From NCBI GenBank assembly GCA_028335825.1, contig JAIOKI010000014.1:310001-374000 (forward strand): a DNA stretch of 64,000 nt, read 5' to 3'. Positions 38,392 to 47,245 of the stretch are shown piece by piece. The first letter of the stretch is position 1, and each line of letters opens with the position of its first letter. A model generated the notes under the pieces. It saw only the letters and a list, made by a program, of their open reading frames with translations, was not told the origin of the DNA and did not search any database. The stretch is from Nosema muscidifuracis. Lineage: Eukaryota; Microsporidia; Nosematidae. A program made the position numbers and the translations under genes.

Positions 38392-38819
38392 AATATTAAT
38401 TAGAATTTTATATTTTAATATTGGTAATTAGAATTTTATATTTTAACATATTGGTAATTAGAATTTTATATTATAATATATTGGTAATAAAAATTACATA
38501 TTAAAATATATTGGTAATAATAATTTCATATTATAATATATTGTTACTAAGAAGTTCTTTGTAAAATATTTCTTCTAATAATAAGAATTTTATATTATTT
38601 TTTTTAATGACAATTTCTTTGTAAAATATTTCTTCTAATAGTAATAAAGTTTATAATAAATTAATTTAAAATATTCATTATTTTACTAATAAGTTTATAA
38701 TAAATTACTATTTAATATTTTATCATGAAATTCTTATTAATATTTTACAAAGAACTTCTTAGTAACAATGAATATTTTATATTAATTTATTATAATATTT
38801 CATACCCTAGTAAACAAAT
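38392..38819. repeat. Spacer with a perfect 31-bp inverted repeat
   Basis: Bases 38540-38570 and 38739-38769 are perfect inverted copies (core TTGTTACTAAGAAGTTCTTT) separated by 168 bp. The left arm's inner part is also repeated directly at about 38611-38640. To the left, ATTGGTAATTAGAATTTTAT recurs four times (38393-38530). The whole could fold into a long hairpin just upstream of the 38820 ORF. Confidence 0.85.
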
Positions 38820-39107
38820 ATGACCAAATTATTCCGCGCTTTTGTAGAAATATACACGAAAGATGATATAAACAAACAAGTCATCAATGAACTATCACTT
38901 GAGGAATTAAATTTATTTCTTAAATTAGTAGAGAACTATAACAAAGAATTAGAATCTAAATTGGTAAAGAAAAAAGAACTTTTGTTTTTAAAAAAGAATT
39001 GTTGTAAACTTGTTCTTAAAAGAACTTGGATTACATTGGATGAAAAAGATAAATGTAAACTTGCTAAGTTTTTTAAAGATGTTGATGATTATGTTACAAG
39101 TATTTGA
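38820..39107 (+). CDS. Small helical protein of unknown function
   Basis: Protein of 95 residues, MTKLFRAFVEIYTKDDINKQ onward, mostly helical with many charged residues and an NKELESKLVKKKELLFLKK amphipathic stretch. A CCC block lies 12 bases before the ATG (ACCCTAGTAAACAAATATG), and codon use resembles neighbours, so it is probably a real gene. It has no signal peptide or motif I recognise. A subunit of a larger complex would fit its size. Confidence 0.6.
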   Translation: MTKLFRAFVEIYTKDDINKQVINELSLEELNLFLKLVENYNKELESKLVKKKELLFLKKNCCKLVLKRTWITLDEKDKCKLAKFFKDVDDYVTSI

Positions 39108-39466
39108 ATCAATAATTATGTATTAAAGAAATCTATCTAATAGATAGATGATGTTAAAAGATTATGTAATTAATAATCAAATAATTTTATAATAAAAAAT
39201 CTACTAAATAATTTTGTATTGAAAAAGTCTTTTAAACAACTCTTAATCTTTAATAAAATCATCAACTAATTTTCTTATAAAAAAGTCTTTTAACTTAATA
39301 AAATCTACTAAATAGTTTTCTTATAACAAAGTCTTTTAAACTTAATAAAATCTGCTAAATAATTTTGTATTGAAAAAACTATCAAATATTTTATAATAAA
39401 AAAGTCTTTAAACTCAAATAAAAACTATCAAATAATTATATAATAAAAAAGTCTTTTAAACAACTT
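39108..39466. repeat. Repeats including a copy of the alpha-actinin 3' end
   Basis: Bases 39222-39276 copy the last coding bases, stop and 3' flank of the actinin gene (39446-39500) with two substitutions and one length change. Between them, AAAAAGTCTTTTAAAC and TAATAAAATCTACTAAATAA recur four to five times. No gene was seen. Confidence 0.8.
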
Positions 39467-41173
39467 TTAATTTTTAATAAAATCATCAACTAATTTCTTA
39501 ACATTGATATTATTATTCTTTCCATTATAACTCAATAAATTTTTATGATCTTTTTCATTAATTTCTACATTCTCATTATTTATAATAGAAAGAGCTTTCA
39601 TTAATATTACTGAATCACAAGTTCGCATTAATAAAACTTTTATGCTATCAATAAATATTTCTCTATTAATAAATCCATTATTAACATCCATAGCATTAAT
39701 AATTTCATCATCAATAAATAATCCAAGTTTAATAACTAAATTCTTAAAATCTTTAAGTGAAATTTCTTGAGTTCCTGATCTATCAAAAACATTTAAAGCT
39801 TTCTTTAATACATTCTCTCTATACATATTTTCATTATCAAGATGATTAAGAAAATCTGCATATTGAATTATAATATCTTTTATATTTTTATAATCTTTAT
39901 CAATTATAGAATTTTCAAAAGTAGTTTCTTGTATTTTTTTATAAATATTATCAGAATCTAATAATTTCTTTTTAATAGAAGAATCTGAAATTATACTTGT
40001 TTTAATATTTTGTATTTCATTATTAACTCTTTTTTCTTCTGAATTTTCAAATATAATTTTTTTCTTATCTAAATTAACTAAATTATTATCAGAATAAATT
40101 TTACAATTAAAAGTATTTAACAAATAAGAAGATACATCAAAATATTCATAATTAATCTTATCTATTGATATATCAGTTGGTGGATTATATTTTTTAAGAT
40201 TATAATAATCATGTAATAAATTAATTTCTGAAAATGTAGTATGTAAATTAATATAATCATTAGAAAGTCTTCCATTAATATTTTCCATTTCATTACTTAA
40301 TTGATTAATTTGATTAATTAATAAATCCATTTCATTTTTCTTTTCATCAAATAATTTCTTATTGTTAAGAAAACTTCTTGATTTTATTTCATAAAAATTT
40401 CTAGATTGAATTGACCATTCAATTTTATTAAGAATATTATTAATAATATTTTTACATATTTGATCTTTTTCAAATTGATTAAATTTTTGATAATATTCTG
40501 ATAAATAAGTTATCATTATTTTTTCATCTGGTCTTACTACATCAGCAACATCTTCAACATCCAATAATTTAGGAATTTGAAGTTTACGTTCAGCAATGTC
40601 AAAAGCTTGTTCAAGATTTGAATGACTATCATTAGATTTTAAATCATAAAAATTAGGAATTAAATCAGGTCTAAACCTATGAATAATAGCATTAAATCCA
40701 AGACCATCTTGCCAAGATCTTGAAAGATCAATAATATTAACATTTTTATAATTTTTAGTAACTTCTTTACACCATCTTAAAAGTTCTTCTTTAACTGATA
40801 AATCACCAGTTCCAAGTTCAGAAATAGAAAGTTTTGAAATTAAAGTCCAAATAAGTCCCAATATCAATTTCTTATTACAATCTACAATATCTTCTGGTCC
40901 AATATTAATTAAACTTAATCCTTGTTTTTTTATAAATTTTATTAGAATTTCTAAATTTTCTACTTTCTGTATTCTTGTAAAAGGTTTTTTATTAAATTTT
41001 ATATCAGAATTTAATAAACATTTCAATAAATTACCTAATGCTACACCATCTTGTAAATCTTTATATATATCATTTATAGGATTAAATCCTCCTTTGGTTA
41101 ATTTATCATTAAACCATTTTGTAAATGTTTTTGCTTGTACTGCCTCCCAGTGTGTTTCTTTAATTTCAGCCAT
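39467..41173 (-). CDS. Alpha-actinin-like actin-bundling protein
   Basis: Protein of 568 residues with an actin-binding module of two calponin-homology domains (about 10-115 and 125-235). The start EAVQAKTFTKWFNDKLTKGG is the typical CH1 opening, and DLSRSWQDGLGFNAIIHRFR is the CH2 core. A coiled-coil or short spectrin-like region follows (240-430). The C-terminus (450-545) holds EF-hand-like sequence, KKALNVFDRSGTQEISLKDF; its loop lacks several Ca2+ ligands. The overall plan matches the short alpha-actinins of fungi such as fission yeast Ain1. Start follows GCCCATAA. A copy of its 3' end lies 220 bp downstream. Confidence 0.9.
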   Translation of the reverse strand: MAEIKETHWEAVQAKTFTKWFNDKLTKGGFNPINDIYKDLQDGVALGNLLKCLLNSDIKFNKKPFTRIQKVENLEILIKFIKKQGLSLINIGPEDIVDCNKKLILGLIWTLISKLSISELGTGDLSVKEELLRWCKEVTKNYKNVNIIDLSRSWQDGLGFNAIIHRFRPDLIPNFYDLKSNDSHSNLEQAFDIAERKLQIPKLLDVEDVADVVRPDEKIMITYLSEYYQKFNQFEKDQICKNIINNILNKIEWSIQSRNFYEIKSRSFLNNKKLFDEKKNEMDLLINQINQLSNEMENINGRLSNDYINLHTTFSEINLLHDYYNLKKYNPPTDISIDKINYEYFDVSSYLLNTFNCKIYSDNNLVNLDKKKIIFENSEEKRVNNEIQNIKTSIISDSSIKKKLLDSDNIYKKIQETTFENSIIDKDYKNIKDIIIQYADFLNHLDNENMYRENVLKKALNVFDRSGTQEISLKDFKNLVIKLGLFIDDEIINAMDVNNGFINREIFIDSIKVLLMRTCDSVILMKALSIINNENVEINEKDHKNLLSYNGKNNNINVKKLVDDFIKN

Positions 41174-41523
41174 TTATGGGCATAAAATTAAAATAATTTA
41201 TTAAACAAAGAAAATTATGCATAAATTAAGAATAATGTATTTATTATAAAATATTTTGATGTGTTTGTAAAAAATTTTGATATGTTTATATGACATATTT
41301 ATTGTGAAATATGTTTATTGTATAATATTTTGATATGTTTATGCAATATATTTATTTCTATAATACTTATTTTGTTTTATAATAATAATATATAACAATT
41401 ATATTTCCATAACAATTTTTTAAATCTAAAATAATTATTTTGTTTAATAATCATTTCAATAGACTTTAAAATGATTCAATAATTTTTTAATGTTTTTTTA
41501 AAATTTTTAAATTTACCCCTCTA
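41174..41523. other. Divergent spacer between actinin and eL39 genes
   Basis: AT-rich. ATATGTTTAT with TATTTATT recurs several times at 41255-41360. No RNA gene was seen. The right edge carries TTACCCCTCTA, the eL39 start signal. Confidence 0.5.
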
Positions 41524-41682
41524 ATGGGTTCACGTAAAACTGAAATTATTAAAACTAGATTAGTAAGAGCAAGAAGAAGTAATAGAGCTATACCTGCATG
41601 GAAAAGTGAACTTCCAGGAATGAAGGATCAATACAACAAGAAAAGAAGACACTGGAGAGCTAAGAAGTTGAAGATATATTAA
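41524..41682 (+). CDS. RPL39: 60S ribosomal protein eL39
   Basis: Protein of 52 residues, the family's usual size (51). It reads [20 protein letters not shown], then [12 protein letters not shown] and a C-terminal [16 protein letters not shown]. The RPIPxW and YNxKRRHWRRTKLG landmarks of eL39 are clear, and it is highly basic. eL39 lines the ribosomal exit tunnel. Its ATG follows ACCCCTCTA. There is no intron. Only 34 bp separate its stop from the next small ORF. Confidence 0.97.
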   Translation: MGSRKTEIIKTRLVRARRSNRAIPAWKSELPGMKDQYNKKRRHWRAKKLKIY

Positions 41683-41716
41683 ATTATTATTTTATATTTT
41701 TTTTTATATTTGCCCT

Positions 41717-41869
41717 ATGGCATTTCATCCCGACACAGAAAAAATATCTGAAAAACTTTTTGAGAGGTTACTTGAAAATCTTAAGAAAGTTTATAAGAAA
41801 AAAATTATTAAAGTAGAAGAAATAAAAAATATTATTAAGAGAGATAATTTGGATTATTTAGATTATTAA
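41717..41869 (+). CDS. Very small helical protein (50 residues), unknown
   Basis: Begins MAFHPDTEKISEKLFERLLE directly after GCCCT, an excellent start signal. The remainder is two Lys-rich helices ending NIIKRDNLDYLDY. Spacing to eL39 is 34 bp, as for genuine neighbours here. The pattern of a helix, a KKKIIKVEEI strand-like turn and an acidic, aromatic tail recalls small histone-fold proteins such as CENP-X, whose tail is also acidic/hydrophobic, but this is a weak resemblance. It could be any small complex subunit. Confidence 0.6.
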   Translation: MAFHPDTEKISEKLFERLLENLKKVYKKKIIKVEEIKNIIKRDNLDYLDY

Positions 41870-42184
41870 ATATGATCTATACATGTTATCAATAATATAA
41901 TTGATAGTATTATTAAGAGAGATAATTTTAATAATTAAATATATTTATTTATAATATGATTAAAAAATATCCCTAATTAAAAATATTTTGTAGAGATTTT
42001 ATCAATGATATCACTAATTTAAACAATAATTTGACTAAGTTATAATCTGTCTAAGGAATAATATAACTAAAAATATAAAGTAATATAACTAAGTAATAAT
42101 TTGACTAAGGAATAATATAAGTAAATATATTAAATAATAATACTAAAAATATTCATAAAATATTCATAAAATATTTTATTTAGT
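41870..42184. other. Spacer between small ORF and NOB1
   Basis: AT-rich, with imperfect repeats of TTATTAAGAGAGATAATTT and of AATAATTTGACTAAGGAATAATA-like blocks (42030-42120). No gene or RNA was recognised. Confidence 0.45.
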
Positions 42185-42874
42185 TTATAAATCACCCAAT
42201 ACATCTGTCAAAGCATTCTTCTTAGATTTAAACCCTTTAGTTTTCATAAAATGTTCGTATTCACGTTGACCACTGCTCTTAAGTTCAACACCTTTATTAT
42301 CGTATAAAGTCTTAGGTTTAAATTTATAATTTTTTTTTAAAAGTATTTTCTCGTTATTATTTTCATCTAAAATAACTGAAACTCTCGTCACAGTGTTAAG
42401 TCCACATTTCTTACAAAAATCTATTCTTTCATTAAATATTGAAAAACAAGCAAAACATCTCATTTTATATTTTTTATTCTCGAACTTATTATCGTGATAC
42501 ACTCCAAGATATCTAAGACACTGCTTTACTCCGTTATCCATGGTCAAACAGATAACATCTTCTATTTCATTTATATTTGTACTATCAATCCATGTATTAG
42601 AATAAATACTATGTAGTTCTAAAGTAAGTGCTACTACTTCAATATCAGGAATACTAAGATTGTACATCAGTTTTTCATTTAATTCTTCTATTTGTCTTAT
42701 GTAAGATTCTGATGGTTCTCTTATTTGTATCATGTATTTGTGTAGATTATAATGTTCTCTACTTTCATCATTAAGTAATTCACGTTTTATAGAGTGTGGT
42801 ATAAAAATTTTAGTGATATTTGAAGAAAATGATCCACGATTTAAAAAATAACAAGTATCTACAACAGCTATCAT
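42185..42874 (-). CDS. NOB1: 20S pre-rRNA endonuclease Nob1
   Basis: Cleaves site D at the 3' end of 18S rRNA during cytoplasmic 40S maturation. The protein has 229 residues, short next to yeast (459). The N-terminal PIN domain starts MIAVVDTCYFLNRG with the first catalytic Asp, continues with SIPDIEVVALTLEL (acidic residues of the active site) and CLTMDNGVKQCLRYLG. The zinc ribbon reads RCFACFSIFNERIDFCKKCG. The C-terminus keeps the conserved basic region with a YKFKPK stretch. The long insert and acidic parts of larger Nob1 proteins are gone. Start follows ACCCCATTT. Confidence 0.93.
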   Translation of the reverse strand: MIAVVDTCYFLNRGSFSSNITKIFIPHSIKRELLNDESREHYNLHKYMIQIREPSESYIRQIEELNEKLMYNLSIPDIEVVALTLELHSIYSNTWIDSTNINEIEDVICLTMDNGVKQCLRYLGVYHDNKFENKKYKMRCFACFSIFNERIDFCKKCGLNTVTRVSVILDENNNEKILLKKNYKFKPKTLYDNKGVELKSSGQREYEHFMKTKGFKSKKNALTDVLGDL

Positions 42875-43527
42875 AAATGGGGTATATAAAAATATTTTAA
42901 TAAGATATTTAATATGAAGGAATATAATAAGATATTTAAGATGAGAGATATATAAAAATTTTTTAATAAGATATTTAAGATAAGAGGATATAAAAATATT
43001 TTAATAAGATATTTAAGATAGAAGATATATAAAAATATGAGAGTATATATTAATATGAGGGAATGTAATAATATTTTAATAAGATATTTAAGATGAGAGT
43101 ATGTAAAAATATTTTAATAAGATATTTAAGATTAATATATTAAATATTGAAGATATATCAATATGAAGGAATATTTTATAAAAATTATATTTGTACAAGA
43201 TTTATATATTAAATACTGAATATATAACATTATGAAGGAATATTTTAAAAACTGAATATATCTTTATTTTAGACATTTTAAAAATATTAAAAATCTTATG
43301 TGATTGATAGAAATTACACAATAAATATCAAAACATGACTAAATAATATTCAATTTTTTAATTAATTCAATTGTTTAATTTCATATAAAACAATAAATAA
43401 ATATCATTAAAGAATAATAAATTAATTAAATATCATTTTCTCCTTATTCAAATATCAATAGATTTTTTATAAATTATATTTTCTTGATTGGTTATATGAA
43501 TGATAAAACTCTAGCCATAAAATTCCC
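42875..43527. repeat. Spacer with about five copies of a ~60-bp repeat
   Basis: From about 42890 to 43140 the block TTTAATAAGATATTTAAGAT recurs with a GAGAGTATGTAAAAATA-type connector, four to six times, imperfectly. The remaining sequence is AT-rich without a gene. The 43528 ORF starts at the right edge after TTCCC. Confidence 0.65.
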
Positions 43528-43728
43528 ATGGATTCAAATAATCATATTCCTACAACTTTTTATAAACCAATATGTTTAAATGAAGTAACTTCTAAAGAAC
43601 ATGAAGAAGACATAATATCAATTATAGAAGTAGAAGATTGTAATTGTTTGATATTAATACATTTAAAAATCAATGATAGATTGATTTGTATAAGAAAACT
43701 CAGACCTTATGTTCGTTCTAAATATTAA
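43528..43728 (+). CDS. Small protein of unknown function (66 residues)
   Basis: Reads MDSNNHIPTTFYKPICLNEV and ends KLRPYVRSKY. The ATG directly follows AATTCCC, the expected start signal, which is the main support. The middle holds IISIIEVEDCNCLILIHLK, probably two beta strands. No family was recognised. It is flanked by repeat-rich spacers on both sides. Confidence 0.5.
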   Translation: MDSNNHIPTTFYKPICLNEVTSKEHEEDIISIIEVEDCNCLILIHLKINDRLICIRKLRPYVRSKY

Positions 43729-44009
43729 CAAATATTATTAAACAGTTATAAAGAATTTGAATTATTAATTATATATTTTAATATATGTGTTTATATTTTA
43801 ATATATGATTTATTTATTTTAATATATGTATTTATATTTTAATATATGTGTTATATCATCTAAAATATTATATAACTTATTATAAAACATATTATATTTT
43901 TTATTAATCATCATATCATCTAAAATATTATCTTTTTTATAATCTTTTTATTACTTAACAGAATATCTTTTTTATCATCTTTTTTATTTATAATTTTTTT
44001 TAACCGTTT

Positions 44010-45320
44010 ATGCAAATAGATATAAAAGATTTAGCAAATTTATGCAAAACAATAATCAATGAACCAGAAAAAAATATAAATAAGATCAAAAATTTACTTA
44101 ATATAAAAACAAATGAAGATAATGAAATTTCTTTAATATATTTATCTATACTAAAAATATTTAAAAATATTATTCCTTTATATAAAATAAGAACATTAAA
44201 AGATAAAATTAAATTTAAAAAAGATGATTTAGAAATTAACAAAGATGATAAGAATATTTTAAAAAATTATTCATTTTTTATAAATAAAATATGTAGTGAT
44301 AATTCACTTATTTCATATTCAATAGCTATAGAAATTATGGAATATTTTGAACATTTTAATTATATTGATATTATTGTTAAGAAAATATTAAAAGGTACTA
44401 CAAAATCTTCAAATATAAGTAAAATATGTATGGAAAGTTTAAAAAAGAAAATTAAAGATGATGTTAATGGAGACTTGGTATTTTGTATAATAAATCAGAT
44501 GTATGAAACATCTTTTCAACCTGATGTTTTATCATATCTTCTTGATATAAATTTACTTAAAGATTTTTTAGAAGAAGAAGAGATCATTAAAAAAAAAGAT
44601 AACTTTTTTAAAGTAAGTAGATCTTTAAAAAAAGAAAATAGACGTCTTGAAAAAAGTAGACGTAAATTAGAAACTGAGAGACGAAATGAAGAACAAAAAG
44701 AAGAAAAACAAGATGAATATTTTATTCATAGAAAAATTGTTGATGGATTACAAAGATTATATTTTCTTATATTAAGAAATAAAATTAAACAAAAATTTAA
44801 ATACACTTTTATTGGTGTAAGGAAATATAAAAAATACATTCGTAAAGAATTTTATGAAGGATTATATATTTTATTAAATGATAGTATTAATATTAGTAAT
44901 TATGAAGAGAAATTATATTGTATTTTAACTATAATAGATATTTATGAATCATACAAATATGATTTTAAGAAGTTAGTACAAGCTTTATACAATATTTTGT
45001 ATGCATTTAATTCAAATCTTAATACTTCTAAATTATTATTAATAGAACAAGTTATAGATCATTTATTTATAAATATAAAACAACCACTTAAAAGAGTTCA
45101 TCTTATTTTAGAAAGACTTATTATTTTAGGATGTATTAGATACAATCTTGTAATAAAAAGAATTATTTCTAGATTGGGATCATTTTATGACGTGGATTTT
45201 AATGATATTTTTAAATATAATGAGACAGAATATTTTGAAGGAGATATTGAAGATAAAGATATTGATCAGATGGAAATTAAGCCTTTATATTGTTATAAGA
45301 TATTTAAGAAGAATTTATAG
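44010..45320 (+). CDS. NOC3: Nucleolar complex protein Noc3
   Basis: Ribosome-assembly factor that works with Noc2 on pre-60S particles; in yeast it also aids origin licensing. The protein has 436 residues, shorter than yeast (663). The N-terminal signature ISLIYLSILKIFKNIIPLYK with IRTLKDKIKFKKDD matches the family's 'LSLLAVFKDIIPGYRIR' motif. A CBF/Noc-type helical domain follows (about 230-420), with the ...SKLLLIEQVIDHLF... segment and a stretch of basic residues (200-225, RRLEKSRRKLETERR). No CCC block immediately precedes the ATG. The C-terminus is acidic then aromatic. Confidence 0.85.
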   Translation: MQIDIKDLANLCKTIINEPEKNINKIKNLLNIKTNEDNEISLIYLSILKIFKNIIPLYKIRTLKDKIKFKKDDLEINKDDKNILKNYSFFINKICSDNSLISYSIAIEIMEYFEHFNYIDIIVKKILKGTTKSSNISKICMESLKKKIKDDVNGDLVFCIINQMYETSFQPDVLSYLLDINLLKDFLEEEEIIKKKDNFFKVSRSLKKENRRLEKSRRKLETERRNEEQKEEKQDEYFIHRKIVDGLQRLYFLILRNKIKQKFKYTFIGVRKYKKYIRKEFYEGLYILLNDSINISNYEEKLYCILTIIDIYESYKYDFKKLVQALYNILYAFNSNLNTSKLLLIEQVIDHLFINIKQPLKRVHLILERLIILGCIRYNLVIKRIISRLGSFYDVDFNDIFKYNETEYFEGDIEDKDIDQMEIKPLYCYKIFKKNL

Positions 45321-45667
45321 AATAAAATTTTATATTTAAATTATGTAAAGACTAAAATTATTTTAATAAATTAAATTTATAAGAAAAAATATTAATTATC
45401 TAAATCGTTAGAATTTTATTTTTAATTAAAAAATTTATTCATACTTTAATACATGAAAATTTTAATTAATATTTTTATTTTAATACATGAAATTTTTAAT
45501 TAATATTTATACTTGATTATTTTTTAATACATAAAAGTTTAATTAACATTTTTATTTTAATAGAAATAATTGTTTATACCTTTCAACATATATAGAAGTT
45601 TTAATTAATATTTATACTTTTCAAAATATATAGAAAGTTTAATTAATATTTTTGATTCTAAATTTAA
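45321..45667. repeat. Convergent spacer with TTTAATTAATATTT repeats
   Basis: Between 45420 and 45655 the block AATTTTTAATTAATATTTTT with ATACATGAAA or ATATATAGAAG connectors recurs about six times. It separates the convergent NOC3 and MPE1 genes. No gene was seen. Confidence 0.6.
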
Positions 45668-46432
45668 TTATTCGTTTAAGAATATCTCAATTCTTTTCTT
45701 TGTTTCATAATCTTCTACTACAGAACTTACTGTTGATTTACATACTAAACATTTATTGTTTAATGAAATACATCCTTCACAAAATATGTGATTACAATTT
45801 GTTCTAACAGGATTAGTAAATAAATTCTTACACATACCACATCTAAGATCAGTAGGTAAATTTGACATATTAGATGTACCCAATTTACTTCTCTTCCATT
45901 CTTGAACTTGTGGCTGTGCTTTAACATAATATCCTTCAGGAGTTACTAACATACCAGTATTAGCATTTACATCTTGTTCTTTGACAGGTACTAAAAAATC
46001 TCTTGGAATTCCTGAAGGTTTACGAATACGAGCTATGTCAAATGCTTTATCTTCATTCGTAGGACAATGTTGAATAAAATGTCCTTTATTTCCACATCTA
46101 AAACATACATAAGATTCAGGGGGTGCAGCTCTATATTTAGGAACTTTAACTGGTTCTTTCTTCTTATCTCTTACATTATACCCAGATCCTGACATCCATA
46201 ATGGAATTCTTTCTACTATTATATGACTATTTCTTTCTATTAAATGATACTCATCACTTATTTTCTCATTAGTATGATTCTCATAAAAAAGTAGATCAAA
46301 ATCTTTACTCTGCATTTTTCTTTGTGTAATAATTTCATATTTGAGTTCCCATAAAGGAATACCACTTCCTTCTATAGTTATTGTAGAAAAGTTTTTCATA
46401 CTTCTAAATTTATAATTTATTACTGATACCAT
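45668..46432 (-). CDS. MPE1: Cleavage/polyadenylation factor subunit Mpe1 (RBBP6 family)
   Basis: Subunit of the nuclear pre-mRNA 3'-end processing complex, 254 residues. The N-terminal DWNN ubiquitin-like domain begins MVSVINYKFRSMKNFSTITI and includes the FDLLFYENHT strand (residues 1-76). A CCHC zinc knuckle YVCFRCGNKGHFIQHCP sits at about 108-124. A RING/U-box follows, LRCGMCKNLFTNPV then CNHIFCEGC (about 196-235). This three-domain order is diagnostic. The protein is shorter than yeast (441), mostly by loss of linkers. The ATG follows AAACCCTA. Divergent from PRE10 across 58 bp. Confidence 0.96.
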   Translation of the reverse strand: MVSVINYKFRSMKNFSTITIEGSGIPLWELKYEIITQRKMQSKDFDLLFYENHTNEKISDEYHLIERNSHIIVERIPLWMSGSGYNVRDKKKEPVKVPKYRAAPPESYVCFRCGNKGHFIQHCPTNEDKAFDIARIRKPSGIPRDFLVPVKEQDVNANTGMLVTPEGYYVKAQPQVQEWKRSKLGTSNMSNLPTDLRCGMCKNLFTNPVRTNCNHIFCEGCISLNNKCLVCKSTVSSVVEDYETKKRIEIFLNE

Positions 46433-46490
46433 TAGGGTTTCTATTGTTTTTTATCTTTTTTTTTATTTTTTCTGTTTTTTTTGTACCCCT
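46433..46490. promoter_or_regulatory. 58-bp divergent promoter of MPE1 and PRE10
   Basis: Start codons are 58 bp apart. The left end carries AGGGTTT, the CCC signal of MPE1 read on the other strand. The right end carries TACCCCT just before the PRE10 ATG. The middle is a long, almost pure T tract with a few A and C residues. Confidence 0.65.
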
Positions 46491-47222
46491 ATGGCTATTC
46501 TTGACGTAGATTCAATTTATACAAACACAGGCAGTATTTTACAAATAAGTTATGCACAAAAAGCAGCTGATAATGGAAATACATGTATATGTTTAAAAAA
46601 TAAGAGAGGTGTAGTTTTTATAGCAGAGAAACCTATTGAGTCAAATTTGTACTTATCTGAAAAAAATCACAGAATTCAAAAAGTCACTGATTCAATATAT
46701 CAAGTAGCAAGTGGTATTGAAACTGATTTAATATACATAAATAATAATCTAAAAGATAATTTGATTAAAGAGAAACATAAAAATAATATTGATATATCTT
46801 TTGAAAGTCTAAGAAATCAAGTTGTTAATTTAGTACAGATGTTTACAAGATATTCTAGTGTAAGACCACTTGGTATAAATATTTTAACATGTATAAAATA
46901 TAACAATGATTACAAAATACTTCAAACAGATTGTTCTGGAAAATCATTATTTTATAAAAGTGCTGTTATAGGAAAAGGAGCTCGTATTGCTAAAACTGAA
47001 CTTGAAAAATTAAGATTAGAAGAAATGAATATAAACGATTTAATAGAAAATGGAATAAGAATTTTATATAAATCTTATGATCCATTAAAAGATAAGCCTT
47101 TTGATATTGAAGTAGGTGTAATATGTGATGACTCCAATGGTGAATTCTTACGACTAAAATACGAACAATTTTCTGGATTTATAGAAAAATATAAAGATTT
47201 TAGTGTAGATGGTGAAGAATAA
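46491..47222 (+). CDS. PRE10: 20S proteasome subunit alpha7
   Basis: Outer-ring alpha subunit, 243 residues, normal length. The opening MAILDVDSIYTNTGSILQIS corresponds to the alpha-type 'D..FSPDGRVFQVEYA' region, with a diverged YTNTG in place of FSPDG. The segments SSVRPLGINILTCIKY, AVIGKGARIAKTELEKL and EEMNINDLIENGIRILYKSY then PLKDKPFDIEVGVI follow the alpha7/PSMA3 pattern (SAVRPFGCSF, AIGKARQAAKTEIEKL, KDKAFELELSWV). Alpha7 closes the ring next to alpha1. The start follows ACCCCT. It is followed at 23 bp by POL3. Confidence 0.93.
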   Translation: MAILDVDSIYTNTGSILQISYAQKAADNGNTCICLKNKRGVVFIAEKPIESNLYLSEKNHRIQKVTDSIYQVASGIETDLIYINNNLKDNLIKEKHKNNIDISFESLRNQVVNLVQMFTRYSSVRPLGINILTCIKYNNDYKILQTDCSGKSLFYKSAVIGKGARIAKTELEKLRLEEMNINDLIENGIRILYKSYDPLKDKPFDIEVGVICDDSNGEFLRLKYEQFSGFIEKYKDFSVDGEE

Positions 47223-47245
47223 AAAATTATTTTTTATAGGACCCT

